A DNA stretch of 44,608 nucleotides from Bacteroidales bacterium (GTDB lineage: Bacteria; Bacteroidota; Bacteroidia; Bacteroidales; P3), in the NCBI GenBank assembly GCA_031260565.1, contig JAISLH010000095.1:1-44608 (forward strand). Direction: 5' to 3'. How positions within the stretch are numbered: the stretch's first letter is position 1; each line of letters begins with the position of its first letter. The notes beneath the pieces are model-generated. The model saw nothing but the letters and a program-made list of their open reading frames with translations. It was not told the origin of the DNA and did not search any database. Of the stretch, positions 24,746-33,495 are shown piece by piece. The translations under genes and the position numbers were made by a program.

Positions 24746-25423
24746 ATGAAACCAAAGTTCATAACACTGCTGCTTTTTCTTGCTTTTGGCTTGGCAAGTT
24801 TTGCTCAATGCCCTTTTGGCAACGGCACAAAGGTAAATTGCGTTTATGGTTGCGGACGATTCATTGACGACAACAATGACGGATTTTGCGACAACGGAAG
24901 CGTGGAAAAAGCCCCTGAAACAGAGCAAACAGAAGCCATTCCCAACGTAGAGCAACCGCAAATCAAAAAAGAACAGCCGCAAACCAAGCAACAACCTGCC
25001 CAAACCAAGCAGGAGCAGCCGCAGGCAAAACAAGAAATTCCCGCTATCAACCAACAACCGCCGCAACCCAAGAACCAAGAAACCAAAACCGAAAAACCAT
25101 ACCCTCTAATAGAGATTAGTGCCATTGTGATGCTGTTTTATTTTCTCACTATGGCACTTGTAAAGCTGGGAATGATAAGAAAAATCACGCATCGCAGGAT
25201 ATGGAATGTTGTTTTGCTGTTAAGTTTTATCGGCTCTTGCTTTGGAGGTTTTTATTTAGTGGCTCAGCTCAATTATCGTTTCAATATGGGTATGTTTGCT
25301 TTGTATCTGAAAATCCATGTCTGGTCTGGTGTCGTTATGACCTTAGTCGGCTTAATTCATATCCTGTGGCATTTGCCTTATTTCAAACGAATGCTGTCCG
25401 CAAAGAAACAAAGCAGTGAATAA
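24746..25423 (+). CDS. Membrane protein with Cys/Asp-rich head and DUF4405-like helices
   Basis: A 225-residue protein. ATG 24746 gives signal peptide MKPKFITLLLFLAFGLASFA; an earlier TTG lies inside the promoter. The mature head has CPFGNGTKVNCVYGCGRFID followed by DDNNDGFCD, a Cys-rich segment joined to an Asp-rich loop that could bind a metal. A Gln/Pro/Lys-rich spacer (about 60-120) leads to four membrane helices. The last two contain His residues (KIHVWSG and IHILWHLPYF) spaced as in DUF4405/cytochrome b-like heme-binding proteins. Heme binding is an inference. It sits divergent from apbE and overlaps the MATE gene by 8 bases. Confidence 0.7.
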   Translation: MKPKFITLLLFLAFGLASFAQCPFGNGTKVNCVYGCGRFIDDNNDGFCDNGSVEKAPETEQTEAIPNVEQPQIKKEQPQTKQQPAQTKQEQPQAKQEIPAINQQPPQPKNQETKTEKPYPLIEISAIVMLFYFLTMALVKLGMIRKITHRRIWNVVLLLSFIGSCFGGFYLVAQLNYRFNMGMFALYLKIHVWSGVVMTLVGLIHILWHLPYFKRMLSAKKQSSE

Positions 25424-26729
25424 ACGCATACTTTCCTTAGCCCTTCCAAACATTATAACCAATATAACTGTGCCTCTGCTCGGTATGGTAGATACTGCCA
25501 TTGTCGGACATTTGGATAGCGGCGGCGGAACAACAGATTACATCGGCGGAGTAGCAGTTGGCTCTATGATATTCACGTTTATATACTGGAATTTTGGCTT
25601 TCTGAGGATGGGAACAAGTGGTTTCACGGCTCAAGCCTTTGGTGCAAAAGATTTTAAGGAAGCAATGAACATCCTGACCCGTGCCTGCTTCATTGCTTTG
25701 ACTGCTGCAATAACGTTGATTGCTCTTCAATATCCCATTTCCTTGATAGCAGAAAGCGTGATTGAAGATAAAAATTCGGTAATTGAGCTTGCAATGCAGT
25801 ACTTCTTTATTAGAATTTGGGCAGCGCCTGCTACGCTTGGGATGTATTCCTTGAAGGGTTGGTTTATTGGTATGCAAGACTCCAAGACTCCTATGTTTAT
25901 CGCTATCCTTATCAACATCCTGAACATCGTTTTCAGTCTTTGGCTGGCTATAGGCTTAGATATGAGGGTGGCAGGTGTCGCTTGGGGAACGGTCATTGCT
26001 CAATACGGCGGACTGATAACAACATTCATTTTTTTGTTCGCAAAATACAACAGACTCTTTCACCTTTTCAACTTCCGCCAAAGCCTTAACAAAAGCAAGA
26101 TGTGGCAGTTCTTCAAAGTCAATGGCGACATCTTCCTCCGCACTCTTTGTTTAATTTGCGTATCTACTTATTTCACCATAGCCTCTTCAAAGATGCCCTA
26201 CCCTCTTTTAGCGGTTAATACTTTGCTTATGCAGCTTTTCTCCCTGTTTTCTTACTTTATGGACGGCTTTGCTTACGCTGCCGAGAGTCTTTGCGGTCGT
26301 TACGTGGGTGCAAAGGACAGAAAAAATTTGCAAAAGAGCGTTAAACTTATCCTCTTATGGGGTTTGGTGTTAAGCATCTGCGTTATGGGCATTTACGCTC
26401 TTTGGTCTGAGCAGATACTATGGCTTTTGACCGACCAGAAACACGTCATTGCTGTCGCCAAAGACTATTTGGTTTGGACTCTTTTAATACCTCTGTGCGG
26501 CTTTGTAGCCTTTCTCTATGACGGAATACTGATTGGAATGACTCAATCTGCTATTATGCGGAACGCAATCTTCATTGCCACAGCCCTTTACTTTGGTTTG
26601 TTCTTCTGTTTCAAAGGTGCAATCGGCAGCAACGCTCTTTGGATAGGTTTTCTCTCTTATCTATTAGCTCGGAGTTTCTTTATGCCGCTCTTTTCGTGGA
26701 AGTTAATATTTGGAAAGCAAACAGGATGA
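25416..26729 (+). CDS. MATE-family efflux transporter
   Basis: A 437-residue integral membrane protein with about twelve helices and the MATE signature pattern (LALPNIITNITVPLLGMVDT, AIVGHL). Such proteins export drugs or metabolites against sodium or proton gradients; the sequence resembles the DinF branch. The GTG start at 25416 lies inside the end of the upstream gene (8-base overlap), implying coupled translation. Confidence 0.93.
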   Translation: MNKRILSLALPNIITNITVPLLGMVDTAIVGHLDSGGGTTDYIGGVAVGSMIFTFIYWNFGFLRMGTSGFTAQAFGAKDFKEAMNILTRACFIALTAAITLIALQYPISLIAESVIEDKNSVIELAMQYFFIRIWAAPATLGMYSLKGWFIGMQDSKTPMFIAILINILNIVFSLWLAIGLDMRVAGVAWGTVIAQYGGLITTFIFLFAKYNRLFHLFNFRQSLNKSKMWQFFKVNGDIFLRTLCLICVSTYFTIASSKMPYPLLAVNTLLMQLFSLFSYFMDGFAYAAESLCGRYVGAKDRKNLQKSVKLILLWGLVLSICVMGIYALWSEQILWLLTDQKHVIAVAKDYLVWTLLIPLCGFVAFLYDGILIGMTQSAIMRNAIFIATALYFGLFFCFKGAIGSNALWIGFLSYLLARSFFMPLFSWKLIFGKQTG

Positions 26730-26756
26730 CGCTCAAACGCCATAAGAAATTAACGA

Positions 26757-27890
26757 TTACAAATCCTGCGGTTTGACAACCTTACACTGCGGAAAGTAAT
26801 GCTCAATTACCTCCCAGTATTCAAAGCCCTGCTCACACATAATGATAGCTCCCTCCTGCGAAAGCCCAACTCCGTGTCCGTAACCTTTACCTGACAGCTT
26901 CACATCACTGCCCCAAGGCTCTACATTAAAATAAGTAGATCTCAAACCAAAGTCCTGACGTATCTTAACCAACGAAACGCCCAGCAAATCTTTCTTTCGT
27001 CCCTCGCTTTGACTGAAATGAAGCAGCGTATCAAGGTTTGCCGAATCTTTTATGTCAATTCCCTTGTCTCTAAAATAGTTAAGCCACTCTCTTTGTTTGA
27101 TTTGTTTCTCCCAGTTTAGGTTTTTGGACTTCAAAGAAAAGCTATCAACGACCGAAACCAAATAAGGCACATCCTTTCCCCAAACATCAACAGCGGCAAC
27201 AGTCATTCCGCCGGAATTAGAGTGGAAAGGAGTCTCTATAATCTTGCCTTTGTCGTCCGTAATGACCTCTCCGCGAGTGAGAAAGACTGCTTCAATGACC
27301 TCAGGCTTGTTTGCACGAGATTTATACACTTGACAATGGACGCTGTCGCAAAGATTGAAGTCCTCTTTTGAGTGTTTAGCCAAGTTTTTGCTCATATAAT
27401 TGCGGCAACATAAGGCTTGAACTTTGAAGAACTCAACATTGGTGGTCGCTCCCCAAGTTTCACTCTGCACAACGGCTGCTACATAGTTGTATTCTTCTAC
27501 TTCGTTAATGCAAATCAATGACTTGCCATCGCAAAAGACTATAAGGTCATCGTCATAACGCCTTTGCAGTTTCTCATCGTTGGAAGGCGTGATTTGGAAA
27601 AAGCATTTCAGCCCGTTGGAAACAAATTTCAGTTTTTTGTAACGCCCAATGACGCTATCGTTTATGCTCACTGCGAGCCTGTTATCCTTCATCACTACGC
27701 CGATATGAGCATTGCGGGGCATAGTAGCCGATATGGTGTCGTCAAAGAGAAGATTGTACGCTCCAAATGAAGCCTTTAACTCAATTTTGTCAAGTTTCCG
27801 CTCGCTGAAAAGCCGTACCCGTATCTTCTGACCCCATAACGTATTGCCAAAAGCAAGGAGTGCGATAATAATCAGGTGTTTAGCTTTCAT
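26757..27890 (-). CDS. SpoIID/LytB domain protein
   Basis: A 377-residue exported protein (signal MKAKHLIIIALLAFGNTLWG). Residues about 130-370 carry the SpoIID/LytB domain: YNYVAAVVQSETWGATTNVE, the mid-domain NSGGMTVAAVDVWG, and the C-terminal GKGYGHGVGLSQEGA. SpoIID in sporulating bacteria is a lytic transglycosylase acting on peptidoglycan; homologues in non-sporulating Bacteroidetes probably act on cell wall too. It starts 3 bases after the lpxB stop, as the last gene of a three-gene run. Confidence 0.9.
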   Translation of the reverse strand: MKAKHLIIIALLAFGNTLWGQKIRVRLFSERKLDKIELKASFGAYNLLFDDTISATMPRNAHIGVVMKDNRLAVSINDSVIGRYKKLKFVSNGLKCFFQITPSNDEKLQRRYDDDLIVFCDGKSLICINEVEEYNYVAAVVQSETWGATTNVEFFKVQALCCRNYMSKNLAKHSKEDFNLCDSVHCQVYKSRANKPEVIEAVFLTRGEVITDDKGKIIETPFHSNSGGMTVAAVDVWGKDVPYLVSVVDSFSLKSKNLNWEKQIKQREWLNYFRDKGIDIKDSANLDTLLHFSQSEGRKKDLLGVSLVKIRQDFGLRSTYFNVEPWGSDVKLSGKGYGHGVGLSQEGAIIMCEQGFEYWEVIEHYFPQCKVVKPQDL

Positions 27891-27893
27891 CTT

Positions 27894-29054
27894 TTAATGT
27901 TTTAATAATGCCGACATGTGTTCCGCTATCTTGGAAGAGGCATCCGTCTGTCCCAAAAGCGATATAATCGTGTCATAATCAGCTTTCATCCGCTCTCTGT
28001 TATCGTTATCGTAGGCTATAAGCTCAAATTCATCCGCCAGACGCTCATAAGAGAAGTCATTTTGTATCAATTCAGTAACCGCAGGCTTGTCAAGGATAAG
28101 ATTAACCAAAGAAATATACTTCACATTGGCAAGAGAGCGGGCAATACGATAAGATATTGCATCAGCCTTATAGCAAACCACTTGCGGCACTCTAAACAAG
28201 GCTGTCTCCAAAGTAGCCGTTCCCGATGTTACAATAGCGGCTTGGGCTTGCGAAAGAAGGTTATATGTCTGATTATAGACCACTTCCACGTTTCTTTCGC
28301 CTATTATTTTGTCGTAAAATGAAGGTTCAAGGTTGCTAACGCCTGCAATAATGAAGTGGAATTGCTGATAATTGTCCGCCAAACGCAACATCATCGGCAG
28401 CATATCCTTTATCTCCTGCTTGCGACTTCCCGGCAGGAGGACGACATAACCTTTTGGTGCAGCGGCACTTGCTTTTGCGGTGTCAAAACTCCATTCCTCT
28501 GTGTTATAGTCCCATTGCGATTTGTCGTTGCTTGCTTTTGCGTTGCGGAAGTCAGCGATTTCTTCTATCAAAGGGCTGCCAAAATACTCTACTCCAAAGC
28601 GATGACGGGCGTAAAAAGCCTTTTCAAACGGCAGAATGACATAAAGCCGCTCTGTTGTCCTGTTAATCTGTTTCATTCGGCTCTTTTTCCACGCCCAAAC
28701 AGTAGGAGAAATGTAGTAAAACGCCTTTATCCTCTGTTGGTTAGTCCATTGAGCGATACGAAGGTTGAATCCCGGATAATCAATAAAAATAACAACGTCC
28801 GGTTGATAGGCAAGAATATCTTTTTTGCACGCTTTGATGTTGCCAAGTACCGCCCTGATGTGGGTAAGCACCTGAACAAAACCCATAAACGCTAATTCAT
28901 TGATATGCTTTGCGATTTGACAGCCGGCTTGCTTCATTTTGTCGCCGCCAAAGCCACGAAAAACCGCATCCTTATCCTGTTTTTTCAGCTCTTTTATCAG
29001 ATAAGAAGCGTGCAAATCACCAGAAAGTTCGCCTGCAATTATATAGTATTTCAT
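27894..29054 (-). CDS. lpxB: Lipid-A-disaccharide synthase
   Basis: LpxB joins UDP-2,3-diacylglucosamine and lipid X into the disaccharide of lipid A at the inner membrane. The 386-residue protein begins MKYYIIAGELSGDLHASYLI and has FRGFGGDKMKQAGCQ, FIDYPGFNLRIAQW, YYISPTVWAWKKSRMKQI and VVLLPGSRKQEI, all family segments. The step just before it in the pathway is LpxH, encoded at 41015-41776. Confidence 0.96.
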   Translation of the reverse strand: MKYYIIAGELSGDLHASYLIKELKKQDKDAVFRGFGGDKMKQAGCQIAKHINELAFMGFVQVLTHIRAVLGNIKACKKDILAYQPDVVIFIDYPGFNLRIAQWTNQQRIKAFYYISPTVWAWKKSRMKQINRTTERLYVILPFEKAFYARHRFGVEYFGSPLIEEIADFRNAKASNDKSQWDYNTEEWSFDTAKASAAAPKGYVVLLPGSRKQEIKDMLPMMLRLADNYQQFHFIIAGVSNLEPSFYDKIIGERNVEVVYNQTYNLLSQAQAAIVTSGTATLETALFRVPQVVCYKADAISYRIARSLANVKYISLVNLILDKPAVTELIQNDFSYERLADEFELIAYDNDNRERMKADYDTIISLLGQTDASSKIAEHMSALLKH

Positions 29055-29060
29055 CCTTCT

Positions 29061-29345
29061 TTAATTTGCAACGCAACTAAGTTGATAATCAATGCCCGCA
29101 GCAGTCAAAAGCGAGTCTATTTTCTTCATTTCCTTGTCCCAAATCTCTCTGTCGGCGTTCTCACACTTCGTTTTATCAACGTCATCCAAGGTAACGTTGT
29201 AGCCATAGCCTTGAACGACATTGTTAGGTACGTAAGTCATTAAGCATTCGCAACTTGTGTCGCCGCAGGACATCATTATGCTGACGCCAAACACCATAAG
29301 GACGACCGCAAAAGCTCGTCTGAGGCTGTTTTTCTTTGCTTTCAT
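29061..29345 (-). CDS. Small putative lipoprotein
   Basis: A 94-residue protein of unknown function. The N-terminus has two Arg, a hydrophobic segment (AFAVVLMVFGVSIMMSC) and a lipobox-like end at Cys 27, followed by further cysteines (SCECLMTY and a pair near the end), so disulfides are possible. It is the first gene before lpxB (6-base gap) and has its own TACTTTTG promoter element upstream. Confidence 0.75.
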   Translation of the reverse strand: MKAKKNSLRRAFAVVLMVFGVSIMMSCGDTSCECLMTYVPNNVVQGYGYNVTLDDVDKTKCENADREIWDKEMKKIDSLLTAAGIDYQLSCVAN

Positions 29346-29411
29346 CTTTTTATCTTTTTTTTTGGTTCTATATTATTTTGTTTCAATCTTCTAAGTCTTT
29401 CTTTGGTTTGG

Positions 29412-29419
29412 CAAAAGTA
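29412..29419 (-). promoter_or_regulatory. -7 element of the lipoprotein-lpxB run
   Basis: TACTTTTG followed by CC on the minus strand, about 67 bases before ATG 29345. Confidence 0.6.
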
Positions 29420-29645
29420 GTAATTTATTTTTACATAACGCTGTTTTATGAAAAAAAAACGTCATTTTAGCGAAAATAAATCTCATTTTGGCAAATTTCT
29501 CCCCTGTTTCGCCGTTTTGGAACGCTGTTAAAATTACAGATAACTCTCATTGCTTACATCAAAAGTTCAAAAAAAAGTACGGAAATCAACAAAAAAAATG
29601 AGCGAAATCAAATGAAATTTTTCTGTAATTTTACTTCATTTTCGC

Positions 29646-29838
29646 CAAATCAAGCAATAATTTTGCCAAATCAAGCTCTAATTTATTGAAACTTGACTTC
29701 ACCAAACGCAAATCAAAGAAGCATCGAACGCAAATCAAGTTTCCGTCTCACGAAATCAAGCTTCAATTTCACGAAGTCAAGCTTTAGAATTCTATTGTAA
29801 AGATTTAGGATTATATTGTCAAGCTTTAGAATTCTAAG
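29646..29838. repeat. 21-bp-period array, AAATCAAGCTT family
   Basis: About nine units begin at 29646, 29667, 29688, 29709, 29731, 29752, 29773, about 29797 and 29818, with spacings of 21-22 bp and one of about 24. Core words are CAAATCAAGC, GAAACTTGAC (inverted), GAAATCAAGC and GTCAAGCTTTAGAATTCTA. Near 29836 an inverted copy (GGCTTGAC) closes a hairpin. Confidence 0.85.
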
Positions 29839-29885
29839 GCTTGACAATAAAATATTAAAATCAAGTCAAAATTTATCAAAAAAGC

Positions 29886-29914
29886 ACAAAAAAAAGGTGA
29901 TATTTTGTATCACC
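29886..29914 (-). terminator. Terminator of the small transcription unit
   Basis: On the minus strand AGGTGAT and ATCACCT form a 7-bp stem around a 7-base loop, followed by seven or eight T. Confidence 0.85.
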
Positions 29915-29970
29915 TCCGCAGTCGTGCATATAAGCAGACTACTCTATAAATTTAATAATATGAAAAACAA

Positions 29971-30099
29971 TCACGTTCGCACCATTTGCTGATATATTAC
30001 AGCAGAATGACCCTTCGCATTGCTAAAACTTATATAAAAAATTTTAACGTCTAATAACGAATTATATTTTTCTTTCTTTAAGTTACAAATAACTTTCAT
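29971..30099 (-). CDS. Possible 42-aa protein in a small transcription unit
   Basis: ATG 30099 opens a 42-codon frame (begins MKVICNLKKEKYNSLLDVKI, ends YQQMVRT at TGA 29971). It is preceded by an A-rich leader of about 50 bases (AAAGGAAAAAAGAA just before ATG), a -7 element at 30163-30156, and followed by a strong terminator. The unit is therefore a real-looking gene, but whether the product is peptide or RNA is open. I know no family for it. Confidence 0.45.
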   Translation of the reverse strand: MKVICNLKKEKYNSLLDVKIFYISFSNAKGHSAVIYQQMVRT

Positions 30100-30155
30100 T
30101 TCTTTTTTCCTTTCTTTATTTTGTTTTCTAATTGTTTTGTTTTTGTTTTACGTTG

Positions 30156-30163
30156 CAAAGATA
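30156..30163 (-). promoter_or_regulatory. -7 element of the small transcription unit
   Basis: TATCTTTG followed by C on the minus strand, with TTTG (GCTTTGATATT) about 16-17 bases upstream as the -33 partner. It predicts a transcript of about 260 nt ending at 29886. Confidence 0.7.
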
Positions 30164-30244
30164 CAAAAAATTTTAATATCAAAGCAATTTTCCAAAACTT
30201 TTTTTCATTTTTTTTAATTAGGGTTTAAATTTGCCCAAATGAGA

Positions 30245-30727
30245 TTATAATTTGTTGGAACGAAAAACAAACCGCCTGCTTAAAAGAAAGGTTATCACAG
30301 CATTAGGTAAGACAACGATAGCTTGCCCTATCGCTTCGCCAATCTTTGCTTCCGACAGCGGCATATCGTCAATGAAGTCAAGCAAATGCCAGTCCAAGAT
30401 AGCGGAATAAAGCCCTGAGTTAGCCAAAAGCCACAATTCAGCAAGGTTTATCAGATAAACGAAGGCATAAACGGCGAAAAACCGCAGCATAAGATTGTTA
30501 TCTTTGTTCTGAAAGACTAAAACGCCGGTCGTTTTGTAGTTAAAAGCAACGCCAAAGATGTTACTAAACAGCAGAGATAAGGCTCTGGGCAGTCCAATCC
30601 AAATAAAGAAGAGGAAGAAACCATAGCCTACAATCGTGTTCAATGCTCCCACGAAAAGGAAACGGAGAAAGCGGTTATCAATACGCCAGAATAGCTTGGT
30701 GAAGGCTCGTAAGAGTGGAAATTTCAT
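30245..30727 (-). CDS. GtrA-like membrane protein
   Basis: A 160-residue protein with four predicted membrane helices and the GtrA pattern (RFLRFLFVGALNTIVGYGFF early, NYKTTGVLVF after helix 2, FLLSRRFVF at the end). GtrA-family proteins are thought to move undecaprenyl-phosphate-linked sugars across the inner membrane for envelope glycosylation. ATG 30727 is preferred because the -7 element TACTTTTG (30759-30752) lies between it and the upstream ATG at 30781. It is divergent from surE. Confidence 0.87.
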   Translation of the reverse strand: MKFPLLRAFTKLFWRIDNRFLRFLFVGALNTIVGYGFFLFFIWIGLPRALSLLFSNIFGVAFNYKTTGVLVFQNKDNNLMLRFFAVYAFVYLINLAELWLLANSGLYSAILDWHLLDFIDDMPLSEAKIGEAIGQAIVVLPNAVITFLLSRRFVFRSNKL

Positions 30728-30751
30728 TGATTTTAGTCTTTTATAAGGCTG

Positions 30752-30759
30752 CAAAAGTA
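30752..30759 (-). promoter_or_regulatory. -7 element of the gtrA-like gene
   Basis: TACTTTTG followed by C on the minus strand, 25 bases before ATG 30727. Confidence 0.6.
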
Positions 30760-30790
30760 CTACTTTTCTCAGGATTTGCAAAATTATTTG

Positions 30791-30798
30791 TACCTTTG
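30791..30798 (+). promoter_or_regulatory. -7 element of the surE operon
   Basis: TACCTTTG followed by C, 25 bases before ATG 30823. Confidence 0.65.
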
Positions 30799-30822
30799 CA
30801 CATTCTTAAACAAGATTTTAAT

Positions 30823-31593
30823 ATGAATCAAATGAGCGAAAAACTCATCCTTATAAGCAATGACGACGGCTTTTTCTCAAAAGGAATAGCTCTTTTGGCT
30901 GATGTAATGCAACGCTTGGGGCGTATCGTTGTCGTAGCACCTAAATCCCAGATGAGCGGTCAGTCTCACAGCATAACGGTTGTTCGTCCCATAAGTTTTA
31001 AACAGGAAATGGATATGCCTTTTGAATGTTACAGTGTTGATGGAACGCCCGTTGATTGCGTCAAATTAGGCTTGCACCGTATCCTTACAAAGAAGCCCGA
31101 CCTGATAGTAGCAGGAGTGAATCACGGATGCAACGCCAGCATTAACACTATCTACTCCGGGACTATGGCTGCAACCTTTGCCGGTTGTGAAGCAGGCATT
31201 CCGTCTGTCGGATTCTCAATAGACAGCGACTCAAAGCAAGAATGCTTGGACTATATTGGTGATACAATTTATCGGATTGCTAAAAGCGTGCTGACCAATG
31301 GCTTGGAGAGCGGGATATGTCTTAATGTAAATTTCCCCGTTGGGCAAAGCAGGGGCATTAAGGTTTGTCATCAGGCTAATGCTTTTTGGGAAGAGAATTT
31401 TGTAGAGAAGGGAGATGAAGAGGGAGAGAAGTTTTACTGGCTTAATGGAGAGTGTCATTTGCGGGAAACTTCACCACAGGCTGACCTTATAGCCTTACAC
31501 AATGGTTATACGACCATTACGCCGATGCACACCGACTTTACGGCTCACCATTTACTGAAAACTTATGCCCAAAGGTTTGAAACGCAAAATTAA
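30823..31593 (+). CDS. surE: 5'/3'-nucleotidase SurE
   Basis: SurE is a metal-dependent nucleoside monophosphate phosphatase. The 256-residue protein has the N-terminal metal motif LILISNDDGFFSKGI, the SGQSHSITV segment, the CYSVDGTPVDCVKLG segment, and the VAGVNHGCNASINTIYSGT block that binds metal and phosphate. ATG 30823 is chosen because the TACCTTTG element sits 25 bases upstream. It heads a plus-strand operon with a small membrane protein, queD and an AI-2E family permease. Confidence 0.94.
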   Translation: MNQMSEKLILISNDDGFFSKGIALLADVMQRLGRIVVVAPKSQMSGQSHSITVVRPISFKQEMDMPFECYSVDGTPVDCVKLGLHRILTKKPDLIVAGVNHGCNASINTIYSGTMAATFAGCEAGIPSVGFSIDSDSKQECLDYIGDTIYRIAKSVLTNGLESGICLNVNFPVGQSRGIKVCHQANAFWEENFVEKGDEEGEKFYWLNGECHLRETSPQADLIALHNGYTTITPMHTDFTAHHLLKTYAQRFETQN

Positions 31594-31607
31594 AACAAAG
31601 AAACGAT

Positions 31608-31868
31608 ATGTTAAAAAAAGATAATGCTCTGTTAGGATTTGTGTTCTGCGTCCTGCTGACGGCTTTGGGTGGCGGGGTTATTGCTTTGGTGTTTTCGGTT
31701 TGGGATTTGGGCGAGGCTAAATTAGCTAAGACGCTTATCTTTGCTTTCGTTGCACCAATCCTTTTGCTGAGATATTACGCCAAAAAGCGGCTTCACAATG
31801 CCACAAAGGGTGTTTTAGTTGCTTTATTGCTTGCTTTTGTTTTGTTCTTCTGGCAGATTAAGTTATGA
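31608..31868 (+). CDS. Small membrane protein, unknown function
   Basis: An 86-residue protein with three predicted membrane helices: GFVFCVLLTALGGGVIALVF, then TLIFAFVAPILLLRYY, and VLVALLLAFVLFFWQI at the C-terminus. I recognise no family. It lies 14 bases after surE and overlaps queD by four bases (ATGA), so it belongs to the same operon. Confidence 0.8.
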   Translation: MLKKDNALLGFVFCVLLTALGGGVIALVFSVWDLGEAKLAKTLIFAFVAPILLLRYYAKKRLHNATKGVLVALLLAFVLFFWQIKL

Positions 31869-32314
31869 CAATAAGAGTTACCAAGCAGTTTAACTTTGAA
31901 GCCTCTCACGCTTTGACTGATTACGATGGTTTATGCAGCAATATACACGGTCATTCGTATAAGTTGTTCGTTTCAATCAAAGGTTCGCCAAGTGAGGATA
32001 AACAAAGCCCGAAGTATGGTATGGTTGTGGATTTTTCATGTCTGAAAACGATAGTGGAAAATGAGATTTTGAAAGATTTTGATCACGCTTTGATATTGCG
32101 AAACGACTCTTTGTATGCCTCTAAACTTCACAACAGCGGCACGAAACTTCTGATTGTCAATTACCAACCAACGTGTGAGAATATGTTACAGGATTTTGTC
32201 AGTCGCCTTGCCAACAAACTGCCGCCCGAAACGACATTAACCCAAATTAAACTCTGCGAAACGGCAACGTCTTACGCTCAATGGCTCGCCGAAGATAATG
32301 CTTTAACAATCTAA
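31865..32314 (+). CDS. queD: 6-carboxytetrahydropterin synthase (QueD)
   Basis: QueD converts dihydroneopterin triphosphate to 6-carboxytetrahydropterin, an early step toward queuosine in tRNA. The 149-residue protein has the zinc-binding histidines (FEASHALTDYDG and NIHGHSYKL), the DFDHALIL segment and PTCENMLQDF, and the C-terminal LCETATSYAQW. The family is shared with 6-pyruvoyl-tetrahydropterin synthases; the bacterial context favours QueD. No other queuosine genes are in the window. Confidence 0.9.
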   Translation: MTIRVTKQFNFEASHALTDYDGLCSNIHGHSYKLFVSIKGSPSEDKQSPKYGMVVDFSCLKTIVENEILKDFDHALILRNDSLYASKLHNSGTKLLIVNYQPTCENMLQDFVSRLANKLPPETTLTQIKLCETATSYAQWLAEDNALTI

Positions 32315-32345
32315 GATAACATTTAAACAACTTAAAATAAGGTTT

Positions 32346-33464
32346 ATGGAAGACAATAAAAAGTTTCAGTTCCCTACAATAGCCAAATGGATAGCGTCTG
32401 TGGCGGTTGTGGTTCTTGTTGTTTGGCTTATATGGTATTTTCGCTTTCTTGTAGGCTGTCTTTTCGCTGCAATAGTGATTTCTTTTATGGGAAGACCGCT
32501 CAAAAATCTTATTTCCAAAATTCATTATAAGCGTCTGAGGATAGGAAACAGTGTTTCGACTGGCGTATCTTTGCTTTTGGTGCTGGGAATCTTCTTTTTG
32601 GTGTTTTATTTTCTTGTTCCGCTTATCATTTCGCAAGCAATGGCGTTCTCCAATCTTGACATCTACACCATAGCCGACTATTACGCCGAGCCGATACGAA
32701 GTGCTGAGAATTTCTTACGGGAATATCAGTTGATGCATGACAACACAAGCCTTACCGATATGGTGTCTGCGAAGATTATGAGCTTATTTACGATGTTCAA
32801 TTTGACTGATGTAGCGAATTGGTTGCTTACTGCCTCAAGCAATTTCTTGATGGGAGTCTTCATTGTTGTTTTCTTCGCTTTCTTCTTTCTTAAAGACAGC
32901 CACCTGTTAGTTAATTTCATTGACGCAGTAACGCCAGACAAGCATCTAAATGAGGTTCATAACATAATGAACAGCTCACGCAATCTTATATCTCGCTATT
33001 TCATCGGCATCTTTCTTGAAATTATTTCTATGATTGTTCTTTTAATCGTTGGCTTTTACTGCGTTGGCTTCTCAAATGTAGTCCTCATCGCCTGCTTCTG
33101 CGGTGCTTTTGTCATCTTACCTTATATTGGGGTGTTTATTGGAGGTATCATTGGGCTGATGATTTGTTTGACGAGTTTTTTAAGCCAAGACCCTAACATA
33201 AATATTGCTCCTATTGTTATGAAGTTTTTGATTGTCTTTGCAAGTGTAAAGATTATTGATGATTTTGTCTTACAACCGCTTATCTATTCAAGGAGTGTGA
33301 AGGCTCATCCTTTGGAAGTGTTCATTGTAATATTAGTCGCAGGTCAGATAGCAGGCATTGCGGGTATGATTTTGGCTATTCCGGTCTATACTTTTTTGAG
33401 AATAATCGCCAAAGAGTTCTTTAGCAAGTGGAAATTTGTGAGAAAAATAACGCAGGATTTGTAA
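32346..33464 (+). CDS. AI-2E family transporter
   Basis: A 372-residue membrane protein of the PerM/AI-2E transporter family with about eight helices. The N-terminal half has WLIWYFRFLVGCLFAAIVIS and a long periplasmic loop. The C-terminal half carries GIFLEIISMIVLLIVGFYCV and the family segment LPYIGVFIGGIIGLMI near residue 260. Members export the quorum signal AI-2 or act in sodium/proton exchange; the substrate cannot be told here. It follows queD by 31 bases. Confidence 0.9.
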   Translation: MEDNKKFQFPTIAKWIASVAVVVLVVWLIWYFRFLVGCLFAAIVISFMGRPLKNLISKIHYKRLRIGNSVSTGVSLLLVLGIFFLVFYFLVPLIISQAMAFSNLDIYTIADYYAEPIRSAENFLREYQLMHDNTSLTDMVSAKIMSLFTMFNLTDVANWLLTASSNFLMGVFIVVFFAFFFLKDSHLLVNFIDAVTPDKHLNEVHNIMNSSRNLISRYFIGIFLEIISMIVLLIVGFYCVGFSNVVLIACFCGAFVILPYIGVFIGGIIGLMICLTSFLSQDPNINIAPIVMKFLIVFASVKIIDDFVLQPLIYSRSVKAHPLEVFIVILVAGQIAGIAGMILAIPVYTFLRIIAKEFFSKWKFVRKITQDL

Positions 33465-33495
33465 AGCAGAACACATATCAGCATAACAATTTACT

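Larger units (their letters stand above)
29346..30244. other. 900-bp gene-poor region
   Basis: It contains the promoter of the lipoprotein-lpxB run, a 21-bp-period array (29646-29838) and a small minus-strand transcription unit (29886-30163). The remainder (about 29440-29645) is AT-rich with scattered AAATCA words and nothing else I can support. Confidence 0.7.

Noticed and set aside
24451..24762. 103-codon minus-strand ORF over the apbE promoter
   Set aside because: It is generated by the AAACGCC array and overlaps both promoters and the apbE start.
29908..29916. ATCACCTCC as a 16S rRNA 3'-end fragment
   Set aside because: Only nine bases match and they form one arm of a terminator hairpin, so chance similarity is likely.
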